A stretch of DNA of 64,000 nucleotides, taken from assembly GCF_947179165.1 (NCBI RefSeq), contig NC_077246.1, positions 71,396,421 to 71,460,420 on the forward strand, in the 5' to 3' direction. Below the pieces are notes generated by a model. The model ran no database searches and was not told the origin of the DNA. It saw nothing but the letters and a program-made list of their open reading frames with translations. Position numbers and translations under genes: made by a program. Below, in pieces: positions 13,560 through 26,499 of the stretch; the stretch's first letter is position 1; each line of letters begins with the position of its first letter. The DNA is from Solanum dulcamara (taxonomy: Eukaryota > Streptophyta > Magnoliopsida > Solanales > Solanaceae).

Positions 13560-14690
13560 AGAAAATTCGACCCTCACCCCAGGCACCTAAAAAATTCGTG
13601 GACTAACACACACGAAAAATTGGCAAAATCGCCTAATTCCAATTGCGTCGCCAATAAAATGCTCCTAAACCCCTTTATAGCACCTCTAGAGATATTGGAG
13701 TCATTACCCAGGTCGTTACGGACGCTACTATAGAAGAATCCAAAAAAAATTGACACAGACCCCCGGCACCTAAAATATCTGTGGGCTAACACACACGAAA
13801 AAGTGGCAAAATTGCTTAATTCCTATTGCGCCGCCAATAAAATGCTCCTAAACCCGTCTAAAGCGCCGCTGGGACTACTGGAGCCGTTTCTCAGGTCGTT
13901 ACTGACGCTACTATTAAATAATCCAAGAAAATTTGACACGAACCCCCGGTACGTAAAAAAACCGTGGGCTAACACACACGAAAAACATGCAAAATCGCCA
14001 AATTTCTATTGCGTCTCAAATAAAATGCTCCTAAACCCCTCTAAAGCACCGTCGGGGCTACTGTAGTCGTTCCCCAGGTCGTTACGGATGCTACTATGGA
14101 AGAATCCAAGAAATTTGACCCGGACCCCCGACACCTAAAATATTTGTGGGCTAACACACATGAAAAACTGGAAAAATTGCCTAATTCCGATTGCGCCGCC
14201 AATAAAATACTCCTAAACCCCTCTATAGCGCCGCCGGGGCTACTAGAGTCATTCCCCAGGTCGTTACGGACGTTACTATGGAAAAATCTAAGAAAGTTTT
14301 ACCCAGATCCCCGCCACCTAAAAAATTCGTGGGCTAACACACACAAACAAGTGGAAAAATTGCCTAATTTCTATTGCGTCGTCAATAAAATGCTCCTAAA
14401 CCCCTCTAAAACACCGCCGGGGCTACTGGAGTCGTTCCCCAGGTTGTTACGGACGCTACAATGGAACAATCCAAGAAAATTTGACCCGCACCCCCAACAC
14501 CTCAAAATCTGTGGACTAACACACACGAAAAACTGGCAAAATCGCTTAATTCCTATCGCGTCGCCAATAAAATGCTCCTTTAACCCCTCTAAAGAGCCGC
14601 CAGGGCTACTGGAGTCGTTCCCCAAGTTATCACGGATGCTACTATGGAAGAATCAAAGAAAATTGGACCCGAACCCCAGCACCTAAAAAT
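13560..14690 (+). repeat. Six-monomer block, copy 3 of 3, with one extra monomer
   Basis: The left part sits 1463 bp from copy 2 (8 monomers minus 1 bp) and the right part 1645 bp from it (9 monomers minus 2 bp). One monomer has therefore been gained in copy 3 or lost from copies 1 and 2. The extra unit is roughly 13,800-13,990, a GTGGCAAAATTGCTTAATTC, GCGCCGCC-type monomer that copies 1 and 2 lack at this place. Confidence 0.78.
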
Positions 14691-14711
14691 TCCGTGGCTA
14701 TCACACACAAA

Positions 14712-14729
14712 AAACTGGCAAAACTGGCA
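14712..14729 (+). repeat. 9-bp local tandem duplication
   Basis: AAACTGGCA occurs twice in succession (14712-14720, 14721-14729) within the CTGGCAAAAT part of a monomer. It is a private slippage event. Confidence 0.95.
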
Positions 14730-15149
14730 AAATTGCCTAATTCCTATTGCGTCGCCAATAAAATGCTCCTAAACCCCTCTAAAGCACCGCCGGAGCTACT
14801 AGAGTCGTTCCACAGGTCGTTACGAATGCTACTATGTAAGAATCCAAGAAAATTTGACCCAGACCCACGGCACCTAAAAAATCTGTGGGCTAACACACAC
14901 GAAAAACTGGCAAAATTGCCTAATGCCTATTGCGTCGCTAATAAAATGCTCCTAAACCCCTCTATAGCACTTTCGGGGCTACTGGAGTCATTCCCCAGGT
15001 CGTTACGGACGCTACTATATAAGAATCCAAAACAATTTGAACTGGAACCCCGGCACCTAAAATATCCGTGGGCTAACAAACACGAAAAAGTGGCAAAATA
15101 TCTTAATTCCTATTGCGCCGCCAATAAAATGCTCCTAAACCCCTCTAAA

Positions 15150-15615
15150 GCACCGTCGGGGCTACTGGAGTCGTTCTCCATGTCGTTACAGATGCTACTA
15201 TGGAAGAATCCAAGAAAATTTGACCTGAACCCCCTGCACCTAAAAAATCCATCGGCTAACATACATGAAAAACTAGCAAAATCTCCTAATACCTATTGCG
15301 TTGCCAATAAAATGCTCCTAAACCCCTCTATAGCACCGCTGGGGCTACTTGAGTCGTTCCCGAGGTCGTTACGGAATCTACTATAGAAGAATCTAAGAAA
15401 TTTCGACACTGCCCCCCGGCACCTAAAAAATCCGTGGGCTAACATACACGAAAAACTTGCAAAATCGCCTAATTCCTATTGCGTCGCCAATAAAATGCTC
15501 CCGAACCCCTTTAGAGCACCGCCGGAGCTACTGGAGTCGTTCCCTAGGTCATTACGGACGCTACTATTGAAGAATCCAAGAAAATATGACTCGAACCCCC
15601 CGGCACCTAAAATAT
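15150..15615 (+). repeat. Monomers shared with two distant blocks
   Basis: The first monomer here (GTTCTCCATGTCGTTACAG, CCCCCTGCACCTAAAAAATC, TCTCCTAATACCTATTG) has close relatives at about 55,150 and 61,135. The following one (CGACACTGCCCCCC, ATGCTCCCGAACCCCTTTAG) has relatives at about 19,585, 21,598 and, less close, 26,518. This short stretch therefore links lineages that are separately amplified elsewhere in the window. Confidence 0.7.
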
Positions 15616-16904
15616 CTGTGGGCTAACACACACGAAAAACTGGCAAAATTGCCTAATACCTATTGCGTCTCTAATAAAATGATCTTAAACCTCTCTAAAG
15701 CACAGCCGGGGCTACTGGATTCGTTCACCAGGTCGTTACGGATGCTACTATGGAAGAATCCAAGAAAATTCGACCCGGACCCCCGGCACCTAAAATATCT
15801 ATGGGCTAACACACACGAAAAACTGGAAAAATTGAATAATACCTATTGCGTCGCCAATAAAATGCTCGTAAACCCCTTTATAGCACTGTCGGGGCTATTG
15901 GAGTCGTTCCCCAGGTCGTTACGGATGCTACTATGGAAGAATCCAAGAAAATTCGATACGGACCCCCAGCACCTAAAAAATTTATGGGCTAACACACTCG
16001 AAAAACTGGCAAAATCTCCTAATTCCTATTGCGTCGCCAAAATAATGCTCCTAAACCTCTCTATAGCACCGCCGGGGCTACTGCAGTCGTTCCCCTGGTT
16101 ATTACGGACGCTACTATGGAAGAATCTAAGAAAATTCGACCTGCACCCGCAGCACCTAAAAAATCCTTATGCTAATACACACGAAAAACGGGCAAAATTG
16201 TCTAATTCCTATTGTGTCTCCAATAAAATGCTCCTAAACCCCTCTAAAGCACTACCGGGGCTACTGGATTCATTCCCAAGGTCGTTACGGATGCTACTAT
16301 GGAAGAATCCAAGAAAATTCGACCCGGACCCCCGACACCTAAAATATTTGTGGGCTAACACACACGAAAAACTGGCAAAATTGCCTAATTCGGATTGCGC
16401 CGCCAATAAAATACTCCTAAACCCCTCTATAGCGCCGCCGGGGCTACTGGAGTCGTTCCCCAGGTCGTTACGGACGTTACTATGGAAAAATCCAAGAAAA
16501 TTGGACCCGAACCCCCAGCACCTAAAAAATCCGTGAGCTAACACATACAAAAAACTGGAAAAATTGCCTAATTCCTAGTGCGTCTCAAATAAAATGCTCC
16601 TAAACCCCTCTATAGCACCGCAGGGGCTATTGGAGTCATTCCCCAGGTCGATACGTACGCTACTATGGAAGAATCCAAGAAAATTCGACCCGGACCCCCG
16701 GCACCTAAAAATTCAGTGGGCTAACACATACGAAAAACTTGCAAAATCGCCTAATTCCTATTGCGTTGCAAATAAAATGCTCCTTAACCCCTCTAAAGCG
16801 CCGCCGGGGATTCTGGAGTCGTTCCCCAGGTCGTTACGGACGCTACTATGGAAGAAATCAAGAAACTTTGACCCGCATCAGCGACACCTAAAAACACCGT
16901 GGGC

Positions 16905-16960
16905 TAACACACACGAAAAACTTGCAAAATCGCCTTAACCCCTCTAAAGAGCCGCCAGGG
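16905..16960 (+). repeat. Truncated monomer, 32-bp deletion at 16933-16935
   Basis: The sequence passes directly from AAAATCGCCT to TAACCCCTCTAAAG. Compared with intact monomers, 32 bp covering ATTCCTATTG through the next AATAAAATGCT are missing. The trinucleotide CCT is shared by both sides of the junction. Confidence 0.88.
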
Positions 16961-17639
16961 CTACTGGAGTCGTTCCCCAGGTCGTTACGGATGCTATTAT
17001 GGAAGAATCCAAAAAATATTGACCCTAACCCCCGGCACCTAAAAAATCTGTGGGTTAACACACACGAAAAACTGGCAAAATCGGGTAATTCCTCTTGCAT
17101 CGCTAATAAAATGCTCCTAAATCCCTCTGTAGCACTGTCGGGGCTACTGGAGTCGTTCCCCATGTCGTTAAGGACGCTACTATGGAAGAATCCAAGAAAA
17201 TTCGACCCAGACCCCCGACACCTAAAAAATCCGTGGGCTAACACACATGAAAAACTGGTAAAATCGCCTAATTCCTATTGCGTCGCCAATAAAATGCTCC
17301 TAAACCCCTCTATTACACCGCCGGGGCTACTGGAGTCGTTCCCCAGGTCGTTACGGAAGATACTATGGAAGAAATAAAGAAAATTCAACCCAGACCCCCG
17401 GCACCTAAAAATTCAGTAGGCTAACACACACGAAAAATTGGCAAATTCGCATAATTACGATTGCATCGCCAATAAAATGCTCCTAAACCCTTCTATAGCA
17501 CCGTCGGGCCTACTGGAGTCGTTCTCCAGGTTGTTATTCATGCTACTATAGAAGAAATAAAGAAAATTCAACCCGCACCCCTGGCACCTAAAAAATCTGT
17601 GGGCTAACACGCACGAAAAACTGGCAAAATTGCCTAATT

Positions 17640-18720
17640 CCTATTACGTCGCCAATAAAATGCTCCTAAACCCCTCTATTGGACCGCTGGGGCTACTGGA
17701 TTCGTTCCCCAGGTCTTTATGGAAGCTACTATAGAAGAAATCAAGAAAATTCGACCCAGACCCCCGGCACCTAAAAATTCAGTGGGCTAACACACACGAA
17801 AAACTGGCAAAATCGTCTAATACCTATTGTGTCGCTAATAAAATGCTCCTTAACCCCTCTAAAGCGCCGCCGGGGCTACTGGAGTCGTTCCCAAGGTTGT
17901 TACGGACGCTACAATGGAAGAATCCAAAAAAATTTGACCCGGACCCCCGGCACCTCAAAAAATACGTGGGCTAACACACACGAAAAACTTGCAAAATCGC
18001 CAAATCCTATTGCGTCGCAAATAAAATGCTCCTAAATCCCTCTATTGGACCGCCGGGGCTACTGGAATCGTTCCCCAGGTCTTTACAGAAGCTACTATGG
18101 AAGAAATCAAGAAAATTCGACCCAGACGCCTGGCACCTAAAAATTCAGTGGGCTAACACACACGAAAAACTGGCAAAATCGCCTAATACCTATTGCGTCG
18201 CCAATAAAATGCTCCTTAACCCCTCTAAAGCGCCGTCGGGGCTACTGGAGTCGTTCCCCAGGTTGTTACGGATGCTACAATGGAATAATCCAAAAAAATT
18301 TGACCCGGACCCCTGGCACCTAAAAAATCCATGGGCTAACACACGAAAAACTTGCAAAATCGCCTAATTCCTATTGCGTCACAAATAAAATGCTCCATAA
18401 CCCCTCTAAACCACCGCCGGGGCTACTGGAGTCGTTCTCCAGGTCGTTATGGACGCTACTATGGAAGAAATCAAGAAATTTTGACTCGCACCCCCGGCAC
18501 CTAAAAAACCCGTGGGCTAACACACACGAAAAACTGGCTAAATCGCCTAATACCTATTGCGTCGCCAATAAAATGCTCCTTAACCCCTCTAAAGCGCCGC
18601 CGGGGCTACTGGAGTAGATCCCCAGGTTGTTACGGACACTACAATGGAAGAATCCAAGAAAATTTGACCCGGACCCTCGACACCTAAAATATCCGTGGGC
18701 TAACACACACGAAAAAGTGG
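17640..18720 (+). repeat. Local dimeric higher-order repeat
   Basis: Two alternating monomer types repeat with a 366-bp period (2 x 183). The CTATTGGACCG, GGTCTTTA, GAAATCAAGAAAATTCGACC and AAAATTCAGTGGGC type alternates with the CTAATACCTATTG, CTCCTTAACCCC, GGTTGTTACGG, CTACAATGGAA type. CTATTGGACC lies at 17675-17684 and 18041-18050, exactly 366 bp apart. A third, weaker round follows (CTAATACCTATTG again at about 18,548). Confidence 0.82.
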
Positions 18721-19559
18721 CAAAATTGCCTAATTCCTATTGCGCTGCCAATAAAATGCTCCTAAACTCATCTATAGCGCCGCCGGGGCTACTAGAGTCA
18801 ATCCCCAAGTCGTTACGGACGCTAAAATGGAAGAATCCAAGAAATTTCGACACAGCCCCCCGACACCTAAAATATCCGTGGGCTAACACACACGAAAAAC
18901 TTTCAAAATCGCCTAATTGCTATTGCGTCGCCAATAAAATACTCCTGAATCCCTCTAGAGTGATGTCGGAACTACTGGAGTCATTCCCTAGGTCATTAAG
19001 GACACTATTATTGAAGAATTCAATAAAATTTGACCCAAACCCCCGGCACCTAAAAAATCCATGGGTTAACACACACGAAAAACTGGCAATATCGCCTAAT
19101 TTGTATTGCGTCGCCAATAAAATGCTCCTAAACCCCTCTATAGCACCACCGGGGCCACTGGAGTCGTTCCCCAGGTCGTTACAGACGCTACTCTGGAAGA
19201 ATCCAAGAAAATTCAACACGGACCCCTGGCACGTAAAAAATCTATGCGCTAACACACACGAAAAACTGGCAAAATTGCCTAATTCCTATTACGTCTCTAA
19301 TAAAATGATCCTAAACCCCTCAAAAGAACCGCCGAAGCTACTAGAGTCGTTCCCCAGGTCATTACGTATGCTACTATGGAAGAATCTAAGAAAATTTGAC
19401 CCGGAACCCCGGCACCTAAAATATCCGTGGGCTAACACACACGAAAAAATTGCAAAATTGCCTACTTTCTATTGCACCGCCAATAAAATGGTACTAAACC
19501 CCTCTATAGCGCAGCCGGGGCTACTGGAGTCGTTCCACAGGTCGTTATTGATGCTACAA

Positions 19560-20915
19560 TGGAAGAATCCAAGAAATTTCGACACTGCCCCCCGGCACCT
19601 AAAAAATCCATGGGCTAACATACACGAAAAACTTGCAAAATCGCCTAATTCCTATTGCGTCGCCAATAAAATGCTCCCGAACCCCTTTAGAGCGCCGCCG
19701 GAGCTACTGGAGTCGTTGCCTAGGTCATTACGAACGCTACTATTGAAGAATCCAAGAAAATAATACTCGAACCCCCCGGCACCTAAAATATCTGTGGGTT
19801 AACACACACGAAAAACTGGCAAAATCGCCTAATTTGTATTGCGTCGCAAATAAAATGCTCCTAAACCCCTCTATAGCGCCGTCGGGGCCACTGAACTCTT
19901 TCCCCAGGTCGTTACGGACGCTACTCTAGTAAAATACAAGAAAATTCGACCCGGACCCCCGTCACCTAAAAAATCCGTGGGCTAACACATACGAAAAACT
20001 GGCAAAATTACCTAATTCCTATTGCGTCGCTAATAAAATCATCCTAAACCCCTCTAAAGCGCCGCCGGGGCTACTGGAGTCGGTCCCCAGGTCGTTACGG
20101 ACGCTACTATTGAAGAATCCAAGAACATTTGACCCGGACCCCCGGCACCTAAAAAATCTGTGGGCTAACACACACGAAAAACTGGAAAAATCGCCTAATT
20201 CCTATTGCGTCGCCAATAAAATGCTCCTAAACCCCTCTAAAGCGACGCTAGGGCTCCTGGATTCGTTCCCCAGGTCGTTACGGACGCCACTATGGAAGAA
20301 TCCAAGAAAATTCGATCTGGACCCCCGGAATCTAAAATATTTGTGGGCTAACACACACGAAAAATTGGCAAAATCGCCTAATTTTTATTGCGTCTCCAAT
20401 AAAATGCTCTTAAACCCTTCTAAAGCGCCGCCGGGGTTACTGGAGTCATTCCCCAGGTCGTTACAGACCCTACGATCGAGGAATCCAAGAAAGTTTGACC
20501 CGAACCCCTGGCAACTAAAATATCCGTGGGCTAACTCACACGAAAAAGTGGCAAAATCCCCTAATTCCTATTGCACCGCCAATAAAATGCTCTTGAACCC
20601 CTTTAGAGCACCGCCGGGGCTACTGGAGTCATTCCCCAGGTCGTTACGGATGCTAGAAATGGAAGAATCTAAGAAATTTAGACACGGTCCCCCGACACAT
20701 AAAAATTCTGTGGCTAATACACACAAATAATTGGCAAAATTGCCTAATTCCTATTGCGTCGCCAATAAAATGCTCATAAACCCCTCTAAAGCGCCGTCGG
20801 GGCTACTAGAGTCGTTTCCCAGGTCGTTACGGATGCTACTATGGAAGTATCCAAGAAAATGCGACCCGGACCCCCGGCACCTAAAAATTCTGTGGTCTAA
20901 CACACACGAAAAACT
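19560..20915 (+). repeat. Seven-monomer block, copy 1 of an 11-monomer tandem period
   Basis: Matches 21573-22927 at an offset of 2013 bp, exactly 11 x 183, falling to 2012 after a one-base loss at about 22,465. Shared rare variants in order: ATGCTCCCGAACCCC, CTGAACTCTTTCCCC, CTAGTAAAATACAAG, GAGTCGGTCCCC, GCGACGCTAGGGCT, CCTACGATCGAGG and GCTAGAAATGGAAGAATC. The end is visible near 20,915, where one copy continues with CTAATTTGTATTGCG and the other with CTAATTCCTATTGCATC. Confidence 0.87.
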
Positions 20916-21572
20916 GGCAAAATCGCCTAATTTGTATTGCGTCGCAAATAAAATGCTCCTAAACCCCTCTATAGCGCTGCCGGGGCCACTGGAGTCGTTC
21001 CCCAGGTCGTTACGTATGCTACTATGGAAGAATCCAAGCAAATTCGACCTAGACCCCCGGTACCTAAAAAATCTGTCGGCTAACACACACGAAAAACTGG
21101 CAAAATTTCCTAATTCCTATTGTGTCGCTAATAAAATGATCCTAAACCCCTCTAAAGCACCGGCGGGGCTACTAGAGTCGGTCCCCAGGTCGTTACGAAC
21201 GCTACTATGGAAGAATCCAAGAAAATTTTACCCGGACCCCGGCACCTAAAAAATCCGTGGGCTAACACACATGAAAAACTAGAAATATTGCCTAATTCCT
21301 ATTATATCGCAAATAAAATGCTCCTAAACCCCTCTAAGGCGCCCTCGGGGCTATTGAAGTCGTTCCCCAGGTCGTTACAGACGCTACTATGGAAGAATCA
21401 AAGAAAATTCGACTCGGACCCCCGGCACCTAAAAAATCTGTGGTCTAACACATACGAAGAACTGGCAAAATCGCCTAATTCCTATTGCGTCGCCAATAAA
21501 ATGCTCCTAAACCCCTCTATAGCACCGCTGGGGCTACTTGAGTCGTTCTCGAGGTCGTTACGGAATCTACTA

Positions 21573-22927
21573 TAGAAGAATCCAAGAAATTTTGACACTG
21601 CCCCCCGACACCTAAAAAATCCGTGGGCTAACATACACGAAAAACTTGCAAAATCGCCTAATTCCTATTGCGTCGCCAATAAAATGCTCCCGAACCCCTT
21701 TAGAGCACCGCCAGAGCTACTGGATTCGTTCCCTAGGTCCTTACGGACGCTACTATTGAAGAATCCAAGAAAATATGACTCGAACCCCCCGGCACCTAAA
21801 ATATCTGTGGGTTAACACACACGAAAAAATGGCAAAATCGCCTAATTTGTATTGCGTCGCAAATAAAATGCTCCTAAACCCCTCTATAGCGCCGTCGGGG
21901 CCACTGAACTCTTTCCCCAGGTCATTACGGACTCTACTCTAGTAAAATACAAGAAAATTCGACCCGGACCCCCGGCACCTAAAAAATCCGTGGGCTAACA
22001 CATACGAAAAACTGGCAAAATTACCTAATTCCTATTGCGTCGCTAATAAAATCATCGTAAACCCCTCTAAAGCGCCGCCGGGGCTACTGGAGTCGGTCCC
22101 CAGGTCGTTACGGACGCTACTATTGAAGAATCCAAGAACATTTGACTCGGACCCCCGGCACCTAAAAAATCTGTGGGCTAACACACACAAAAAACTGGAA
22201 AAATTGCCTAATTCCTATTGCGTCGCCAATAAAATGCTCCTAAACCCCTCTAAAGCGACGCTAGGGCTACTGGATTCGTTCCCCAGGTCGTTACGGACGC
22301 CACTATGGAAGAATCCAAGAAAATTCGATCTGGACCCCCGGAACCTAAAATATTCGTGGGCTAACACACACGAAAAATTGGCAAAATCGCCTAATTTTTA
22401 TTGCGTCTCCAATAAAATGCTCTTAAACCCTTCTAAAGCGCCGCCGGGGTTACTGGAGTCATTCCCAGGTCGTTACAGACCCTACGATCGAGGAATCCAA
22501 GAAAGTTTGACCCGAACCCCTGGCAACTAAAATATCCGTGGGCTAACTCACACGAAAAAGTGGCAAAATCCCCTAATTCCTATTGCACCGCCAATAAAAT
22601 GCTCTTGAACCCCTTTAGAGCACCGCCGGGGCTACTGGAGTCGTTCCCCAGGTCGTTACGGATGCTAGAAATGGAAGAATCTAAGAAATTTAGACACGGT
22701 CCCCCGACACATAAAAATTCTGTGGCTAATACACACGAAAAATTGGCAAAATTGCCTAATTCCTATTGCGTCGCCAATAAAATACTCATAAACCCCTCTA
22801 AAGCGCCGTCGGGGCTACTAGAGTCGTTTCCCAGGTCGTTACGGATGCTACTATGGAAGTATCCAAGAAAATGCGACCCGGACCCCCGGCACCTAAAAAT
22901 TCTGTGGTCTAACACACACGAAAAACT
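21573..22927 (+). repeat. Seven-monomer block, copy 2 of an 11-monomer tandem period
   Basis: Retains all rare variants of 19560-20915. Private differences include ATCATCGTAAACC at about 22,052, a lost C in GAGTCATTCCCAGGTC at about 22,465, and ACACACGAAAAATTGG where copy 1 has ACACACAAATAATTGG. Two related, more diverged versions start at about 15,393 (partial) and 26,500. Confidence 0.87.
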
Positions 22928-23555
22928 AGCAAAATTACCTAATTCCTATTGCATCGCCAATAAAATTCTCCTAAACCCCTCTAAAGCATCGCCGGGGCTA
23001 CCAGAGTCGTTCCCAGGTCATTACGGATGCTACTATGGAAGAATCTAAGAAAATGGGATCCGGACCCCCGGCACCTAAAAAATCTGTGGGCTAACACACA
23101 TGAAAAACTAGCAAAATTGGCTAATTCGTATTGCGTCGGTAATAAAATGCTCCTAAACCCCTCTATAGCATAGTCGGGGCTACTATAGTCGTTCCCCAGG
23201 TTGTTACGGACGCTACTATAGAAGAATCCAAAAAAATTTGACCCGAACCACCAGCACCTAAACAATATGTGGGTTAACACACACGAAAAATGCAAAATTG
23301 CCTAATTCATATTGCATCGCCAATAAAATGCTCCTAACCTCCTCTATAGCGCCGCCGAGGTTACTGGAGTCGTTCCCCAGGTCGTTAAGGACGCTACTAT
23401 GGAAGAATCCAAGAAAAATCGACTTGGACTCGTGGCACCTAAACAATCTGTGGGCTAACACACACGAAAAACTGGTAAATTCGCCTAATTTCTATTGCAT
23501 CGCTAATACAATGCTCCTAAACCCCTCTAAAGCGCCGCCTGAGCTACTGGAGTAG
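22928..23555 (+). repeat. Three-monomer block duplicated at 27854-28481
   Basis: Offset 4926 bp (27 monomers minus 15 bp). Shared markers are AAAATGGGATCCGGACC (a BamHI-type GGATCC), GTCGGTAATAAAATGC, GCATAGTCGGGGCTACTATAG, GCACCTAAACAATATGTGG, and CGACTTGGACTCGTGGC. Upstream it is continuous with the seven-monomer block. Confidence 0.83.
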
Positions 23556-25890
23556 TTACCAAGGTTGTTACGAACGTTACAATGGAAGAATCCAAGAAAT
23601 TTTGACATGAACCCCCGGCACCTAAAAAATCCGTGGGCTAACACACACGAAAAACTGGCAAAATTGCCTAATTCCTATTGTGTCGCCAATAAAATGCTCC
23701 TAAACCCCTCTATAGCGCCTCTGGGGCTACTTGAGCCGTTCCACAGGTCGTTACGGATACTACTATGGAAGAATCCAAGAAAAATTGACCCGAACCCCCG
23801 ACACCTAAAATATCCGTGGGCAAACACACACGAAAAAGTGGCAAAACTGCCTTAATTGCATCTCAAATAAAATGCTCCTAAACCCCTCTATAGCGCCGCC
23901 GGGGCTACTGGAGTCATTCCCCAGGTCGTTACGGACGCTACAAATGGTAGAATCCAAGAAATTTAGATACGGCCCCCCGGGACGTAAAAAGTCCTTGGGC
24001 TAATACACACGAAAAACTGGCAAAATCGCCTAATTCCTACTTCTTCTCAAATAAAATGCTCCTAAACCCCTCTAAAGCATCGCCGGGGCTACTGAAGTCA
24101 TTCCCAGGTCGTTACGGATGCTACTATGGAAGAAATTAAGAAAATTCAACCCGTACCCCCGGCACCTAAAAAATCCGTTGGCGAACATACACAAAAAACT
24201 TGCAAAATTGCGTAATTCCTATTGTGTCGCCAATAAAATGCTCCTGAACCCCTCTAAAGCGCCGCTGGGGCTACTGGATTGATTCCACAGGTCGTTACGG
24301 ATGCTACTATGGAAGAATCCAAGAAGATTTGACCCAAACCCCCGGCACCTAAAAAATCTGTGGGTTAACACACACGAAAAATTGGCAAAATCGCCTAATT
24401 CCTATTGTGTCCACAAAACAATGCTCCTAAACCCCTCTATAGCGCCGTTGGGGCTACTGGTGTCGTTCACCAGGTCATTAGCGATGCTACTATGGAAGAA
24501 TCCAAGAAAATTCGACCCGAACCCCCTTCACCTAAAATATCCGTGGGCTAACACATACGAAAAACTGGCAAAATTGCCTAATTCCTATTGCGTCGCCAAT
24601 AAAATGCTCTAGAACCCCTCTAAAGAGCCTCCAGGGCTACTGTAGTCGTTCCCCAGGTCGTTACGGATGCTACTATAGAAGAATTCAAGAAACTTTGACC
24701 CGGACCCCCTTCACCTAAAAAATCTGTGGGCTAACACACAAGAAATACTGGCAAAATCGCCTAATTCCTATTGCGTCGCCAATAAAATGCTCCTAAACCT
24801 CTCTATAGCCCCTCCGGGGCTTCTACAGTCATTCCCTAGGTCGTTACAGACGCTAATATGGAAGAATCCAAGAAACTTTGACCCGTACCCCCGGCACCTA
24901 AAATATCATTGGGCTAGCACACACGAAAAAGTAGCAAAATTGCTTAATTCCTATTGCGCCGCCAATAAAATGCTCCTAAACCCCTCTAAAGCACCGCCGG
25001 GGCTACTGGAGTCGTTCCCCAGGTCGTTACGGACGCTACTATGGAAGAATTCTAGAACATTTGACCCGTACCCCCGGCACCTAAAATATCCGTGGGCTAA
25101 CACATACGAAAAAGTGGCAAAATTGCTTCATACCTATTGTGCCGCCAATAAAATGCTCTTAAACCCCTCTAAAGCGCCACCGGGGCTACTGGAGTCATTC
25201 CTCACGACGTTACGGATGCTACTATTGAAGTATTCAAGAAAAATTGACCCGGACCCCCTTCACCTAAAAACTCCATGGGCTAACATACATGAAAAACTGG
25301 CAAAATCGCCTAATTCTATTGCGTCGCAAATAAAATGATCCTAAACCCCTCTAAAGCACCGCCGGAGCTAAGGAGTCGTTTCCCAGGTCGTAACGGACGC
25401 TACTATAGAAGAAATAAAGAAAATTCGACTCGAACTTCCAGTACCTAAAAATTCTGTGGGCTAACACACACGAAAAACTAGCAAAATTGCCTAATTCTAT
25501 TGCGTCGCCAATAAAATGCTCCTAAACCCCTCTATTGCACCGCCGGGGCTACTGGAGTTATTCCCCAGGTCGTTACGGACGCTACTATCGAAGAAATTAA
25601 TAAAAATCGACCAAGACCCCCGGCACCTAAAAATTCGTGGGTTAACACACACGAAAACTAGCAAAATCATCTAATTCCTATTGCGTCGCCAATAAAATGC
25701 TCCTGAACCCCTCTAAAGCGCCGCCGGGGCTACTGGAGTCATTCCCTAGGTGTTACGGATGCTACAATGGAAGAATCCAAGAAAATTTGACCCGAACCCC
25801 CGGCACCTAAAACATCTGAGGGTTAACACACACAAAAACTTGCAAAATCACCTAATTCCTATTGTGTCGCCAATAAAATGCTCCTAAACC
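23400..25890 (+). repeat. 2.5-kb, ~14-monomer block, copy A
   Basis: Repeated at 29793-32283 at an offset of 6390-6395 bp, about 35 monomers. Distinctive markers in order: CTGAGCTACTGGAGTAGTTAC, GAGCCGTTCCACAGG-type, TACTGCTTCTC or TACTTCTTCTC, ACTGGATTGATTCC, TGTGTCCACAAAACAATGC, ACACAAGAAATACTGG, CATTGGGCTAGCACAC, and CCGGAGCTAAGGAGTCG, in which two bases are lost. Related partial copies lie at 28791-29700 (left part) and 36740-37850 (right part). Confidence 0.85.
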
Positions 25891-26499
25891 TCTCTATAGC
25901 GCCGCCGGGGCTACTGGAGTCGTTTCCCAGGTCGTTACGAATGCTACTATGGAAGAAACAAAGAAAATTCGACCCGGACCCCCGGCACCTAAACAATCCG
26001 TGGGTTAACACAAACGAAAAACTGGCAAAATCGCCAAATTTGTATTGCGTCGCAAATAAAATGCTCCTAAACCCCTCTATAGCGCTGCCGGGGCCACTAG
26101 AGTCGTTCCCCAGGTCGTTACGTACGCTACTATGGAATAATCCAAGCAAATTCGACCTAGACCCCCAGCACCTAAAAATTCCGTGGGCTAACACACACGA
26201 AAAACTAGAAAAATTGCCTAATTCCAATTGCATCGCAAATAAAATGCTCCTAAACCCCTCTAAAGCGCCGCCGTGGCTGTTGAAGTCGTTCCCCAGGTCG
26301 TTACAGACGCTACTATGGAAGAATCCAAGAAAATTTGACTCGGACCCCCGGCACCTAAAAAATCCGTGGGCTAACACATACGAAAAACTGTCAAAATCGC
26401 CTAATTCCTATTGCGTCGCTAATAAAATGCTCCTAAACCTCTTTAATGCGCCGCCGGGGCTACTGGAGTCATTCCCGAGGTCGTTACGGAAGCTACTAT

